Source: Pseudarthrobacter sp. PS3-L1
Lineage (GTDB): Bacteria; Actinomycetota; Actinomycetes; Actinomycetales; Micrococcaceae
Assembly: GCF_030063285.1 (NCBI RefSeq)
Contig: NZ_JASISU010000002.1
Location: 1 to 64,000, forward strand
Direction: 5' to 3'
Length of the DNA stretch: 64,000 nucleotides
The notes under the pieces are model-generated. The model was given only the letters and a program-made list of their open reading frames with translations. It was not told the DNA's origin and did not search any database. This document shows positions 23,649-32,546 of this stretch, piece after piece. Numbering within the stretch: position 1 is the stretch's first letter; each line of letters starts with the position of its first letter. Made by a program: the position numbers and the translations under genes.

Positions 23649-25274
23649 ATGGCGACCTCGGGCTTGCGTGATCAGGGGGCAGGAGGTTCGGTGTTCCCTT
23701 CAGACGGCACGGGTGGCGCCAGCGGACCCGGCGGCACTCCCGCCGTCGTGAGCCTGATGGATTCCTCGCGAACTGCCCTGCGGCAGGGACTCATCGGCGC
23801 AATACTCCTTGTGGTGGCGTCAATCGGAGTCGGCTGGCTCGCCGGAAGCAGCGTCCTGATCCGGACGCCACTGTTCATTTTTGCTCGTACCTCACCGGTT
23901 GCCGTGGTCGTTTCGACTGTATTGCTGTGCGTGGGTGCAATCCTGATGCTCCGTGCGTGGTTGCGCCTTGCACAGCGGCTGAAAGGCTTTCCTGCGGGTA
24001 GCCGGCCAGTCCTGATCCGGGCTTTCTGGCTGTGGAATCTTCCCTTGATGGTGGCCCTCCCGCTGTTCAGCCGCGACGCCTACGCCTACATTGGGCAGGG
24101 CCGTTTGATGACCAATGGCCTGAACCCATACACCAATGGCATCTCCGCTTTGAACAACTACTTCAACCTGGGCCCGGACACCCTGTGGACCGAAGCCCCG
24201 ACGCCCTACGGCCCGCTGTGGCTGTGGATCGAACAGGGTGCGGTCTTCATCAGCGGTGGCGTTCCTGAGATCACGTTGATCCCGTTCCGCTTGGCGGGGC
24301 TGGCCGGGATGGTCCTGTTGATGATGTACATTCCGCGGCTGGCCGCACACCACGGCATGAATCCTGACCGTGCGCTATGGCTGGTTGCACTCAACCCCGT
24401 GGTGATCGTGAACTTTGTGGCCAGCGCCCACAATGATTCGCTGATGCTCGGACTCATGATTGCGGGCATCTACTGCGCTTCGGTCAAGCGCCCCATCTGG
24501 GGTATCGTCCTGGTCACGGCGTCCATTGCCATCAAGCCCATTACATTGATTGCCCTGCCGTTTGTTGGCCTCCTGTGGGCCGGGCACCGGGCTGGCTGGA
24601 CCCGCCGCTTTATGTGTTGGACAGGGACGCTGGTGCTTTCTGTTGTCCTACTGGGAGCCGCAGGGTGGGTGAATGGCCTGTGGTTTGGCTGGCTCGGTGC
24701 CCTCCAGACTTCCAGTGCTGTTTGGATCTGGTACGCACCCGTGGGCCTGTTCTCCCATGCTGCCGGATGGGCCAGCTCAGTGATCGGGCTCCCGGGTGCC
24801 ACGGTGACAGACATGATCCAACTGGTGGGCACTGTACTTTCCATCGCCTGCGTCCTCTGGCTGACGCTGCGCCCTGCAACCCGTGGCGCCCTGGGAATGT
24901 CCAGGGGGCGATCCACAAGCAAACCCCTGGACGACCTCCCCTACCAGGGGGTGGTGCTGCGGCGCATGGCGTGGGCATTTGCAGCAGTGGTACTCCTGGC
25001 CCCCATGATTCAGCCGTGGTACATGATCTGGCTCCTGGCGCTCTTTACCGTGACAGGGATCAGGGAAGGGTGGCAGACGCGCACCGTCTACTACCTGACC
25101 ACGTTTTTTGTCCTCATTGCCCTCACGGATCAATTGAGCGTGTTCCGCTGGATCCCGATCGAACTGGTTCGTGGAGTAGCCATCGCCGTGGGTGCCTCCA
25201 TGGCGCTCTACCTGATGTTCCTGGATCCAAAAACGCATGTCCTGTTCCGGCACCCGCGTAAAGCGAAGTCCTGA
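23649..25274 (+). CDS. MptB-like alpha-mannosyltransferase (copy 2)
   Basis: A 541-residue paralogue of the gene at 19173. Loop 1 has LFSRDAYAYIGQGRLMTNGL and NPYTNGISALNN, the same signature. The shared FVASAHNDSLMLGL, ASIAIKPITLIALPF and APMIQPWYMIWLLA run through the membrane part. It is divergent from the GT87 pair. Two MptB-like plus two GT87 genes in 6 kb suggest a mannan assembly locus in which the four enzymes act successively on one polyprenol-linked or lipid-linked acceptor. Confidence 0.85.
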   Translation: MATSGLRDQGAGGSVFPSDGTGGASGPGGTPAVVSLMDSSRTALRQGLIGAILLVVASIGVGWLAGSSVLIRTPLFIFARTSPVAVVVSTVLLCVGAILMLRAWLRLAQRLKGFPAGSRPVLIRAFWLWNLPLMVALPLFSRDAYAYIGQGRLMTNGLNPYTNGISALNNYFNLGPDTLWTEAPTPYGPLWLWIEQGAVFISGGVPEITLIPFRLAGLAGMVLLMMYIPRLAAHHGMNPDRALWLVALNPVVIVNFVASAHNDSLMLGLMIAGIYCASVKRPIWGIVLVTASIAIKPITLIALPFVGLLWAGHRAGWTRRFMCWTGTLVLSVVLLGAAGWVNGLWFGWLGALQTSSAVWIWYAPVGLFSHAAGWASSVIGLPGATVTDMIQLVGTVLSIACVLWLTLRPATRGALGMSRGRSTSKPLDDLPYQGVVLRRMAWAFAAVVLLAPMIQPWYMIWLLALFTVTGIREGWQTRTVYYLTTFFVLIALTDQLSVFRWIPIELVRGVAIAVGASMALYLMFLDPKTHVLFRHPRKAKS

Positions 25275-25364
25275 CCGGTCATGTGTGTTGACGGCCACAC
25301 TGCGTGAGTTAAGCTTGTGAGCGCTCAACAGCCCTTCTCTTCCTGAATCACGAGGACCCTCAGC

Positions 25365-26264
25365 ATGCCCACCAAGGACTACAGCATTTCACGGGGAAGT
25401 TACTCGGCGGCAGTGTCAGCCATGGGAGGCGCCCTCCGGGAACTCCAACACCAGGGCCGGGACCTGGTGGTCAGTTTTGCCGCTGGCGGAGCAGTGCCGG
25501 ACTACCGTGGCGTCATCTGCGTTCCTTGGCCAAACCGGCTATCTGATGGCCAGTACTCCTTTGCGGGCAAGGGTTACACGGCAGTGATCAACGAACCCGA
25601 ACGGCAGACTGCCCTGCACGGGCTGGCCACTCACATCCAGTGGGACCTCGAGGAACACCTGGAGTCAGAGGTGACGCTCAGTACCCGCATCCATGCCAGC
25701 GACGCCTACCCGGGAGACCTGACAGTGCGGATCCGCTATGCACTGACGGCCGAGGGACTGAATTGCACGCTGGCAACTGAGAACACGGGCCCGGTCAGCG
25801 TTCCCTACGGTGCCTGCCCGCACCCGTATCTGGTGGCAGGGCCCTCCGGGTTGGACAGTTGGACTCTTGAAGTCCCGTCCGCTGCGTTCCTTGCCGTCAC
25901 TCCGGAGCGGCTTTTGCCCACCGGGATGCAGGCAGTGGAGGAACGCAACTTTGATTTCCGCTCACCGCGCCACCTTGGTGCCATCACTGTTGACCACGCC
26001 TTCACGGACCTCACGCGGGACAGTGCGGGTGCGGCTGTCGTCCGCGTGTTCGATCCAGAGGGTACCGGCGTCGAACTGTCCTTTGGCCAGGAGTGGCCCT
26101 GGGTCCAGATCTATACGGGCGACAAGCCCATCAAACCTGACCGCCTGGGACTCGCCGTGGAACCCATGACCTGCCCGCCGGATGCCTTCACTACAGGGGT
26201 GGACCTGGTAGTCCTGGAACCGGGTGCGGCGCATGTTGGTAGTTGGCAGATCAGGGCGTTGTAG
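25365..26264 (+). CDS. Aldose 1-epimerase family protein
   Basis: A 299-residue GalM-like beta-sandwich enzyme that interconverts alpha and beta anomers of aldoses or related sugars. ALHGLATH (catalytic His), PYGACPHPYLVAG (second His) and the catalytic Glu in LGLAVEPMTCPPDAF are present and in the usual order. GAGGACCCTCAGC precedes the ATG. The substrate is not shown; it starts a sugar-metabolism stretch and is followed by a TIM-barrel epimerase 43 bases on. Confidence 0.85.
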   Translation: MPTKDYSISRGSYSAAVSAMGGALRELQHQGRDLVVSFAAGGAVPDYRGVICVPWPNRLSDGQYSFAGKGYTAVINEPERQTALHGLATHIQWDLEEHLESEVTLSTRIHASDAYPGDLTVRIRYALTAEGLNCTLATENTGPVSVPYGACPHPYLVAGPSGLDSWTLEVPSAAFLAVTPERLLPTGMQAVEERNFDFRSPRHLGAITVDHAFTDLTRDSAGAAVVRVFDPEGTGVELSFGQEWPWVQIYTGDKPIKPDRLGLAVEPMTCPPDAFTTGVDLVVLEPGAAHVGSWQIRAL

Positions 26265-26307
26265 GCCTCGGCGTTAGACTTGGCGCTTCGGTGCCCCGGG
26301 AGACGGC

Positions 26308-27153
26308 ATGACAGAGAGTGACGCTTCCCGAGCGGGAAAAGATGAACGGAAGGATGCTCCGATGCACGAGTCAATGCCCGAGTTGTCGGAGTGGAACAGA
26401 ATGGAACTGACCACAGGATTGTGCTCTGTGACCCTGCGGGCACTCCCTGTTCCCAAGGTCATCGAGGCGGCCGTGGATGCAGGGCTGGCTGGCATCGAGT
26501 GGGGCGCCGATGTGCACGTAACCGACACTGCGACTGCTGCTGCAGCGGCGAAGGCAACCCTCGACGCCGGCTTGCTGGTCCTGTCGCTGGGGTCCTATTA
26601 CCGGGCTGGTAGCTTTGCCGACTTCCGTCCCACGCTCGAGAGCGCCGTGGCACTGGGTGCCCCCCGGATTCGGGTCTGGGCTGGCGGGCAGGGGAGCGCT
26701 GAGTCAGATGCCCAAGGGTGGGCCGATGTTGTCACGGACACACAGCGCATTGCCGCGTTGGCTGACGAACATGAGATTGGCATTGCCTTTGAGTACCACG
26801 GGAGCACCCTGACCGATTCCCCCGACGCGACACTCAGGCTCCTTTCCTCGGTGGACCGGGCGAATGTGGGTACTTACTGGCAGCCCGCTGTGGGCCTCTC
26901 AGACCACGATGCCCTGGCTAGCCTGAATGCTGTGCTTCCGTATCTTGTGGGCGTTCATTGCTTCTCGTGGTGGCCCCTGGAGGAGCGGCTTCCCCTGGAA
27001 GGACGTAAACAACTGTGGCACGACGCCACGGACGTCCTGCGCGAGAGTGGCAGGTCCCTGGACATCATGCTCGAATTTGTCGAACAAGACAGCCCAGACA
27101 GTCTTGCCCGTGACGCCGAGTTCCTCAACATGGTCGCGTTGGGCGAAGACTGA
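26308..27153 (+). CDS. Sugar phosphate isomerase/epimerase family (TIM barrel)
   Basis: A 281-residue xylose-isomerase-like TIM barrel (AP_endonuc_2 clan). Features: TTGLCSVTLRALPVPKVIEA, GLAGIEWGADVHV with metal-binding Glu and His, ALADEHEIGIAFEYHGSTLT with the catalytic Glu, and LEFVEQDSPDSLARDAEFL with the final Glu. Two starts are possible: 26308 with GGGAGACGGC upstream and 26362 with GGAAGGA; both give complete domains. It lies downstream of the epimerase gene in the same direction. Substrate not identified. Confidence 0.8.
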   Translation: MTESDASRAGKDERKDAPMHESMPELSEWNRMELTTGLCSVTLRALPVPKVIEAAVDAGLAGIEWGADVHVTDTATAAAAAKATLDAGLLVLSLGSYYRAGSFADFRPTLESAVALGAPRIRVWAGGQGSAESDAQGWADVVTDTQRIAALADEHEIGIAFEYHGSTLTDSPDATLRLLSSVDRANVGTYWQPAVGLSDHDALASLNAVLPYLVGVHCFSWWPLEERLPLEGRKQLWHDATDVLRESGRSLDIMLEFVEQDSPDSLARDAEFLNMVALGED

Positions 27154-27164
27154 CGCCGGGCGCA

Positions 27165-27950
27165 TCAGGCCCAGCCGAGGCTCCTGAGCCAGGCCGCGCA
27201 CAGGGAGGTCCACTGGGAAACGCCTGGGGTGTCTTGGGCAAGGCCCAGCCCGTGGCGTCCATGGGGGAAAACGTGGAGTTCAACGGCCACCCCGGCACGG
27301 CGCAGTGCTCCTGTGTACGCGAGGCTGTTTTCGACCGGGACAGCGGCATCGTCGGCAGTGTGCCAGAGGAACGCGGGCGGGGTCGAGGCTGAAACATTGA
27401 GTTCGGCGGAGAGTTGGTGCAGGAGCTCCTCGCGGACGGGGTTGGCGTATCCATTGTCAGATTCCTCCGCGGGACCGACCAGGTTGTTGATGGACCCCTG
27501 ATGTACATCAGCCGTGAAGGAAATCACGGGGTAGCAGAGGATGCTCAGGTCCGGAATGTTTGCTGGTACGTCAAGGGCGGCATCTTCGGTAGGAACGCCA
27601 GTGGAGAGCGTAGCGGCCAGATGACCACCTGCGGAGAAACCGAGCACGGCGACCCTACCTGGACTGACCCTGAGTCCATGGCCGCCCGTGCGGATCCACG
27701 CCATGGCGGCCTTGGCATCAAGCAGTGGCTGCGGGTGCCGGTTGGGGGAGACGCTATAGCGCAGAACAAATGCGTGCATGCCCAAGCTGGCCAGCCAGTG
27801 TGCCACCGGTTCGGCCTCATGGTCGGCCTGCCCTGCGTAGCCGCCACCGGGCAGTATTAGCACCGCAGGAGCATCAGGTGATGTCCCCTTTCCGCTGACG
27901 GCAGGAACGAGCGTGAGTCCGGCAGGTGGGTAGACGGTTGTTTCTGGCAC
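27165..27950 (-). CDS. Alpha/beta hydrolase, acetyl-esterase-like
   Basis: A 261-residue hydrolase of the BD-FAE / acetyl-xylan esterase group. Oxyanion loop LILPGGGYAG, nucleophile elbow GFSAGGHLA with the Ser, acidic residue in TADDAAVPVENSL, and the His in HGRHGLGLA. It would remove acetyl or acyl esters from sugars, which fits the neighbouring sugar genes. It ends on the opposite strand just beyond the TIM-barrel gene and sits upstream of lacI in the same direction, 11 bases apart, so it may be co-transcribed with it. Confidence 0.85.
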   Translation of the reverse strand: MPETTVYPPAGLTLVPAVSGKGTSPDAPAVLILPGGGYAGQADHEAEPVAHWLASLGMHAFVLRYSVSPNRHPQPLLDAKAAMAWIRTGGHGLRVSPGRVAVLGFSAGGHLAATLSTGVPTEDAALDVPANIPDLSILCYPVISFTADVHQGSINNLVGPAEESDNGYANPVREELLHQLSAELNVSASTPPAFLWHTADDAAVPVENSLAYTGALRRAGVAVELHVFPHGRHGLGLAQDTPGVSQWTSLCAAWLRSLGWA

Positions 27951-27961
27951 GCGTGCTGACC

Positions 27962-28999
27962 CTACTCTTCGTGGTGTGTGCTGCGGCGGAGTGCCACATG
28001 ACCGGTGATGGGGATGAAATCCATGTCACCGCCCGCCCTGCGCGCAGCCTGGGCGCCGATGTCCTCCAGCGGCAAATGGACTGTTGAAAGCTCCGGTTGG
28101 AAGTCCCGCAGGGTCTCGATGTCATCAAAGCCGGCAATCAGCGCGTCCCGTGGAATGCGCAGGTCCTGGCCGCGAATGGCAGCGGCTACACCGATTGCCA
28201 TGACATCGTTGACAGCAAAGATGCACAGGTCCTTTTCGCCGGCAGCGATTCTCCGGGCCAGGGAAAGTCCGGCAGCGTGCCCTCCAGACCGGGTGAACTG
28301 CGTGCGGAACACCTCTGCTGGTTCCCGACCTGCTGCGGCCAGGCCCGCCTGGAATCCGCGGATCCGGTCATCTGAGGTAAACAATGACTCCGGACCTGCC
28401 ACCACAATGAACCGGCCGGTATGGAGAACAGTGAGATCTGCTGCCAATGACGCCGCGAGTGCTTCGTTGGGCACCGCCACCACGTGGTATCCAGTTCCTG
28501 ACGTCGCACCAACGACTGGATGGCCCACCACAGCAACCTGTCCACCATTGGCGCAGTACCTGTCCAACTCCGTGGCCAGCGCAGAATTGGCGTCAGTGTC
28601 CTCTTTTCTGGCAGACCGGGAACCAGCAAGCACTATGGAATCAGCCCTTCGAGCCGCGAAAGCTGCCACGGCTTCCCTTTCGGCTTCGGGCGCTCCTGCT
28701 GCCGTTGCCAGCAGGACCATCCGACCCTGATTGCGCGCTGCAACCTGGACTCCCCGCGCTATGGAAGCGAAGTAGGGATCGGCAATGTCGTGCACCACCA
28801 GACCGATCAGGCCAGAGCTGGATTTCGCGAGTCCCTGAGCCTGGGCATTGGCCACATATCCGAGCGACTCTGCGGCCTGCCGGACGCGGTTGGCGATGTC
28901 GGGTCCAGGCTTTCGGGCTGATCCGTTGAGGACCCGAGAGGCAGTGGCCGGGGACACCCCTGCGAGCCGTGCCACTTCTGCTAGCGTGCTGGCAACCAC
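27962..28999 (-). CDS. LacI family transcriptional regulator
   Basis: A 345-residue LacI-type repressor: DNA-binding domain TLAEVARLAGVSPATASRVL (residues 5-24) and hinge, then a periplasmic-binding-protein fold (LIGLVVHDIADPYFASIARG, IFAVNDVMAIGVAAAIR, IAGFDDIETLRDFQPELST). It diverges from the Gfo/Idh gene at 29167, and two palindromic operators lie between them. It most likely represses that operon, and its own operon with the esterase, until a sugar or sugar derivative is bound. The ligand is unknown. Confidence 0.92.
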   Translation of the reverse strand: MVASTLAEVARLAGVSPATASRVLNGSARKPGPDIANRVRQAAESLGYVANAQAQGLAKSSSGLIGLVVHDIADPYFASIARGVQVAARNQGRMVLLATAAGAPEAEREAVAAFAARRADSIVLAGSRSARKEDTDANSALATELDRYCANGGQVAVVGHPVVGATSGTGYHVVAVPNEALAASLAADLTVLHTGRFIVVAGPESLFTSDDRIRGFQAGLAAAGREPAEVFRTQFTRSGGHAAGLSLARRIAAGEKDLCIFAVNDVMAIGVAAAIRGQDLRIPRDALIAGFDDIETLRDFQPELSTVHLPLEDIGAQAARRAGGDMDFIPITGHVALRRSTHHEE

Positions 29000-29057
29000 C
29001 GGAACTCCTTCGAAAAAACTACTCCCTGACCCTCAGTATGGCAGTTTCGTCTCTTGC

Positions 29058-29075
29058 TGGGAAAGCGCTTGCCAA
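29058..29075. promoter_or_regulatory. Candidate LacI operator 1
   Basis: TGGGAAAGCGCTTGCCAA is an imperfect palindrome centred on the GCGC of LacI-family operators with 2 mismatched pairs. It is 59 bases from the lacI start. Confidence 0.65.
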
Positions 29076-29106
29076 ATGACGCGAGACGCGTGCATCATGG
29101 ATGCAG

Positions 29107-29124
29107 TGGGAATGCGCTTTCCCA
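29107..29124. promoter_or_regulatory. Candidate LacI operator 2
   Basis: TGGGAATGCGCTTTCCCA is palindromic with one mismatched pair and shares the GGGAAAGCGC half-site with operator 1, 49 bases away. It lies 43 bases before the Gfo/Idh ATG, a position for promoter blocking. Confidence 0.7.
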
Positions 29125-29166
29125 AAGAATGCTTGAGTCAATTGCTCAACTCACCGTGGAGGACAC

Positions 29167-30336
29167 ATGGGCTTGGAAACTAAGACGATCCGGATCGCGA
29201 TGAACGGCATCACCGGCAGGATGGGATACCGCCAGCACCTGCTGCGGTCAATCCTTCCCATTCGCGACGCCGGAGGCTTTACCCTCGAGGACGGCACAAG
29301 GGTCCAGGTCGAGCCGATCCTGGTGGGCCGCAATGAAGCGAAGATCCGCGAACTGGCCGAGCTGCACAAGGTATCCGAGTGGACCACGGACCTTGATTCC
29401 GTGATCAACGACCCCACTGTCGACGTCATCTTCGATGCCTCCATGACCAGCCTGCGGGCCGCCACGCTGAAAAAGGCCATGCAGGCCGGCAAGCACATCT
29501 TCACTGAGAAGCCCACGGCTGAGACGCTGGAAGAGGCCGTTGAGCTCGCCAGGATTGGAACGGAAGCGGGGGTCACAGCCGGTGTGGTTCATGACAAGCT
29601 GTACCTCCCAGGCCTAGTCAAGCTCCGCCGGCTCGTGGATGAAGGGTTCTTTGGCCGTATCCTCTCCATCCGAGGCGAGTTCGGGTACTGGGTCTTTGAA
29701 GGGGATGTCCAGGCTGCCCAGCGTCCGTCCTGGAACTACCGCAAGGACGATGGCGGCGGTATGACCACTGACATGTTCTGCCACTGGAACTACGTGCTCG
29801 AGGGCATCATCGGCAAGGTTCGGAGCGTCAACGCCAAGACCGCCACCCACATTCCCGCCCGATGGGATGAAGCGGGCAAGGAATACAAGGCCACAGCAGA
29901 TGACGCTTCCTACGGAATTTTTGAACTGGAAACACCTGCCGGCGACGCCGTAATCGGCCAGATCAATTCCTCGTGGGCAGTCCGTGTCTATCGCGACGAA
30001 CTGGTGGAATTCCAGGTCGACGGTACCCATGGATCTGCAGTGGCTGGCCTGAACAAGTGTGTTGCCCAACAGCGCGCGCACACCCCCAAGCCGGTCTGGA
30101 ACCCAGATCTGCCGGTCACGGAATCGTTCCGGGATCAATGGCAGGAAGTTCCCGCCAACGCAGAGCTTGATAACGGATTCAAGCTGCAGTGGGAAGAATT
30201 CCTGCGCGACGTGGTTGCCGGCCGCGAGCACCGTTTCGGTCTACTGTCGGCTGCCCGTGGCGTGCAATTAGCAGAGCTTGGCCTGCAGTCTTCGGCCGAA
30301 CGCCGCACCATTGATATTCCGGAGATCACGCTCTGA
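29167..30336 (+). CDS. Gfo/Idh/MocA family oxidoreductase
   Basis: A 389-residue NAD(P)-dependent sugar dehydrogenase-like protein. The Rossmann start (IRIAMNGITGRMGYRQH) and the EKPT motif at 114-117 (IFTEKPTAETLEEA) define the family; a C-terminal beta-sheet domain follows (YRKDDGGGMTTDMFCHWNYV). It likely oxidises a sugar, cyclitol or glycoside. GGAGGACACC precedes the ATG. First gene of a three-gene operon under LacI; the next gene starts on the base where its stop codon ends (TGATG). Confidence 0.88.
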   Translation: MGLETKTIRIAMNGITGRMGYRQHLLRSILPIRDAGGFTLEDGTRVQVEPILVGRNEAKIRELAELHKVSEWTTDLDSVINDPTVDVIFDASMTSLRAATLKKAMQAGKHIFTEKPTAETLEEAVELARIGTEAGVTAGVVHDKLYLPGLVKLRRLVDEGFFGRILSIRGEFGYWVFEGDVQAAQRPSWNYRKDDGGGMTTDMFCHWNYVLEGIIGKVRSVNAKTATHIPARWDEAGKEYKATADDASYGIFELETPAGDAVIGQINSSWAVRVYRDELVEFQVDGTHGSAVAGLNKCVAQQRAHTPKPVWNPDLPVTESFRDQWQEVPANAELDNGFKLQWEEFLRDVVAGREHRFGLLSAARGVQLAELGLQSSAERRTIDIPEITL

Positions 30337-31550
30337 TGGCCTCCCTGATCCTGCCCTCCGACGCTGGCGGCACCCGAGAATACCATCTTCGCGGGGCTAC
30401 CACATGGGAAAAACCAACAGCCCCGCTCACCTCACGCCGGGTCTATGCAGCAGCTCACGTCATCCCTCATGTCTTGGCGGACAATTATCCTGGCGCACCT
30501 GCCCGGCTGGACTGGGATGCCACCCTGGCGTATCGCCATGAGCTGTGGTCCTACGGCCTGGGCGTCGCTGATGCCATGGACACAGCCCAGCGCGGAATGG
30601 GCCTCGACTGGGCAGCGACGCAGGAGCTCATCCAGCGCACGGGAGTCGAAGCAGCTACAGTCGTTGCCGCCGGCGGGGCTGCCATTGCCGGCAAGTCAGT
30701 GCGCGATCTCGTGTCCTGCGGCGCCGGTACTGACCAGCTGGACATCACTTCGCTCCCCGCAGGAGCTGCCGGGCTCAACGCCGTACTGGAGGCGTATCGC
30801 GAGCAGATTGCTGTCGTCAGCGAAGCTGGTCCCAAGATTATTCTGATGGCCTCCCGGGCTCTCGCCAAGGTGGCGTCAGGTCCAGAAGACTACCTGAACG
30901 TCTACTCAACCTTGCTCCGGGAAGTGGACCAGCCGGTCATCCTGCACTGGCTCGGCACCATGTTCGATCCCGCACTGGCCGGGTACTGGGGCTCGGATGA
31001 CGTTACCGCGGCGACAGAGACATTCCTGAGCCTGATTAGGGACAACGCCGTCAAGGTAGATGGCGTCAAAGTCTCACTGCTGGATGCCAGCCACGAGGTT
31101 GCCCTGCGGGCTGCGCTGCCGTCGGGCGTGCGTCTCTACACCGGCGACGACTTCAATTACCCCGAGCTGATTGACGGCGACAAAACGCATCATTCGGACG
31201 CACTGCTGGGCATCTTCGCGGCTATCTACCCTGCTGCCTCTGCTGCACTCCAGAAGTATGATGCTGGCGACGCTGTGACAGCGCGTCAGATCCTTGACTC
31301 GACCCAGGAGCTAGGTAAACACATCTTCAGCGCACCTACCTTCTACTACAAGACAGGCATTGCTTTTCTGTCCTGGCTCAACGGAAAACAGCCAGGCTTC
31401 CAGATGGTGGGGGGCCTGCATTCCGGCCGGTCTGTCCTCCACCTGGCCAAAACCTTTGAATGTGCCGATCAGGCTGGCCTTATAGTAGATCCAGACCTTG
31501 CGACCCAGCGCATGTCCGCATATCTGCGTATCAGCGGAGTGGGCGCATGA
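30336..31550 (+). CDS. DUF993 family protein, candidate aldolase-type lyase
   Basis: A 404-residue protein of the DUF993 family (PF06187), distantly related to dihydrodipicolinate synthase TIM barrels. ILHWLGTMFDPALAGYWG and VKVDGVKVSLLDASHEVALR are distinctive. K245 in DGVKVS is where class I DapA-type aldolases carry the Schiff-base Lys, so a retro-aldol or lyase reaction on the product of the upstream dehydrogenase is plausible. That is an inference; no DUF993 activity is known to me. The start overlaps the upstream stop by one base and the end overlaps the next gene by 4. Confidence 0.8.
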   Translation: MASLILPSDAGGTREYHLRGATTWEKPTAPLTSRRVYAAAHVIPHVLADNYPGAPARLDWDATLAYRHELWSYGLGVADAMDTAQRGMGLDWAATQELIQRTGVEAATVVAAGGAAIAGKSVRDLVSCGAGTDQLDITSLPAGAAGLNAVLEAYREQIAVVSEAGPKIILMASRALAKVASGPEDYLNVYSTLLREVDQPVILHWLGTMFDPALAGYWGSDDVTAATETFLSLIRDNAVKVDGVKVSLLDASHEVALRAALPSGVRLYTGDDFNYPELIDGDKTHHSDALLGIFAAIYPAASAALQKYDAGDAVTARQILDSTQELGKHIFSAPTFYYKTGIAFLSWLNGKQPGFQMVGGLHSGRSVLHLAKTFECADQAGLIVDPDLATQRMSAYLRISGVGA

Positions 31551-32386
31551 GCGATTTTTCACGGTTGTCCCTGAATAGCGCCACCACCAAAATGTGGACG
31601 CTCGCTGAGGTCGTGGAAGGCTGCGTCGCTGCAGGCATCCCGGCAATCGGTCCATGGCGGGACCGGGTAGCGGAAGCGGGCCTGGATAAGGCTGGACGCC
31701 TGATCAGGGATGCGGAACTTCGTGTCTCGTCCCTTTGCCGTGGCGGGTTTCTGACAGCGCCCGACGCCGAAGGGCAAGCCGCTGCGCTCGCTGACAATCG
31801 GGCAGCAATCCTCGAAGCGGCGGCACTGGGCGCAAATGATCTTTTTCTTGTGGTGGGTGGCTTGGCACCGGGGGAGAAGGACGTGGTTTCAGCGCGGCAG
31901 CGGGTTGCTGACCGGCTTGGTGACCTGGTGCCCTTCGCGGCGGAAAACGGCGTGCGGCTGGTTCTTGAACCCCTCCACCCGATGTATGCCGCAGATAGGG
32001 CCCTGATTTCCACGCTTGGCCAAGCCCTGGATCTGGCGTCGCCGTTCGATACCGCCAGCGTCGGGGTAGCCGTTGACACGTTCCACGTGTGGTGGGATCC
32101 GGAACTGAAGGCGCAGATTGAACGGGCCGGCCGGGAGAACCGGATTGCTTCCTACCAGGTCTGCGACTTCACCATGCCCATTGCCGCGGACCCGTTACTT
32201 TCCCGCGGCTACATGGGCGATGGTGTTGTGGATTTTGGCACCATCGGTACCTGGGTGCGTGATGCCGGGTACACCGGGGATATCGAAGTGGAAATCTTCA
32301 ATCAGGATATCTGGAACACTGACGGCAACACCGTGATTGCAACGGTCAAGGAACGCTACGCGGAGCTTGTTCTTCCCTTCGCCTGA
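31547..32386 (+). CDS. Sugar phosphate isomerase/epimerase family (TIM barrel)
   Basis: A 279-residue xylose-isomerase-like TIM barrel: KMWTLAEVVEGCVAAGIPAI, VRLVLEPLHPMYAADRALI with the metal-binding Glu, VGVAVDTFHVWWDP with Asp-His, and GDIEVEIFNQDIWN with the final Glu. The ATG at 31547 overlaps the DUF993 stop (ATGA), so translation is coupled and the longer frame is rejected. It completes the dehydrogenase, lyase-like, isomerase trio expected of a sugar degradation route. Confidence 0.85.
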   Translation: MSDFSRLSLNSATTKMWTLAEVVEGCVAAGIPAIGPWRDRVAEAGLDKAGRLIRDAELRVSSLCRGGFLTAPDAEGQAAALADNRAAILEAAALGANDLFLVVGGLAPGEKDVVSARQRVADRLGDLVPFAAENGVRLVLEPLHPMYAADRALISTLGQALDLASPFDTASVGVAVDTFHVWWDPELKAQIERAGRENRIASYQVCDFTMPIAADPLLSRGYMGDGVVDFGTIGTWVRDAGYTGDIEVEIFNQDIWNTDGNTVIATVKERYAELVLPFA

Positions 32387-32394
32387 GCACATTT

Positions 32395-32450
32395 GAGGTG
32401 CCTCTGCGCGTGGGACTTTCCACAACGACAGGCACGTGGAAAGTGACCTC
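32395..32450 (+). terminator. Alternative hairpins at the end of the DUF993 operon
   Basis: ACTTTCCAC (32415-32423) and GTGGAAAGT (32436-32444) are perfect arms, enclosed by GAGGT / ACCTC (32395-32399, 32446-32450). A competing pair GTGCCT / AGGCAC (32398-32403, 32430-32435) uses the same region. The structure starts 9 bases after the stop codon. No T-run, so terminator or mRNA-stability role is undecided. Confidence 0.45.
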
Positions 32451-32546
32451 GTCGCAGTAGCCTCTGCATAGTGTGGGATGGGTTACCATTTCTTTGCCCC
32501 TCGTCGATTCGCGAATGAGGGCTTCGACCTGGGGGTATACCCGAAC

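Noticed and set aside
30336..31550. Assigning levoglucosan, inositol or another named substrate to the DUF993 operon
   Set aside because: Gfo/Idh and TIM-barrel families occur in many sugar pathways; nothing in the sequence fixes the substrate.
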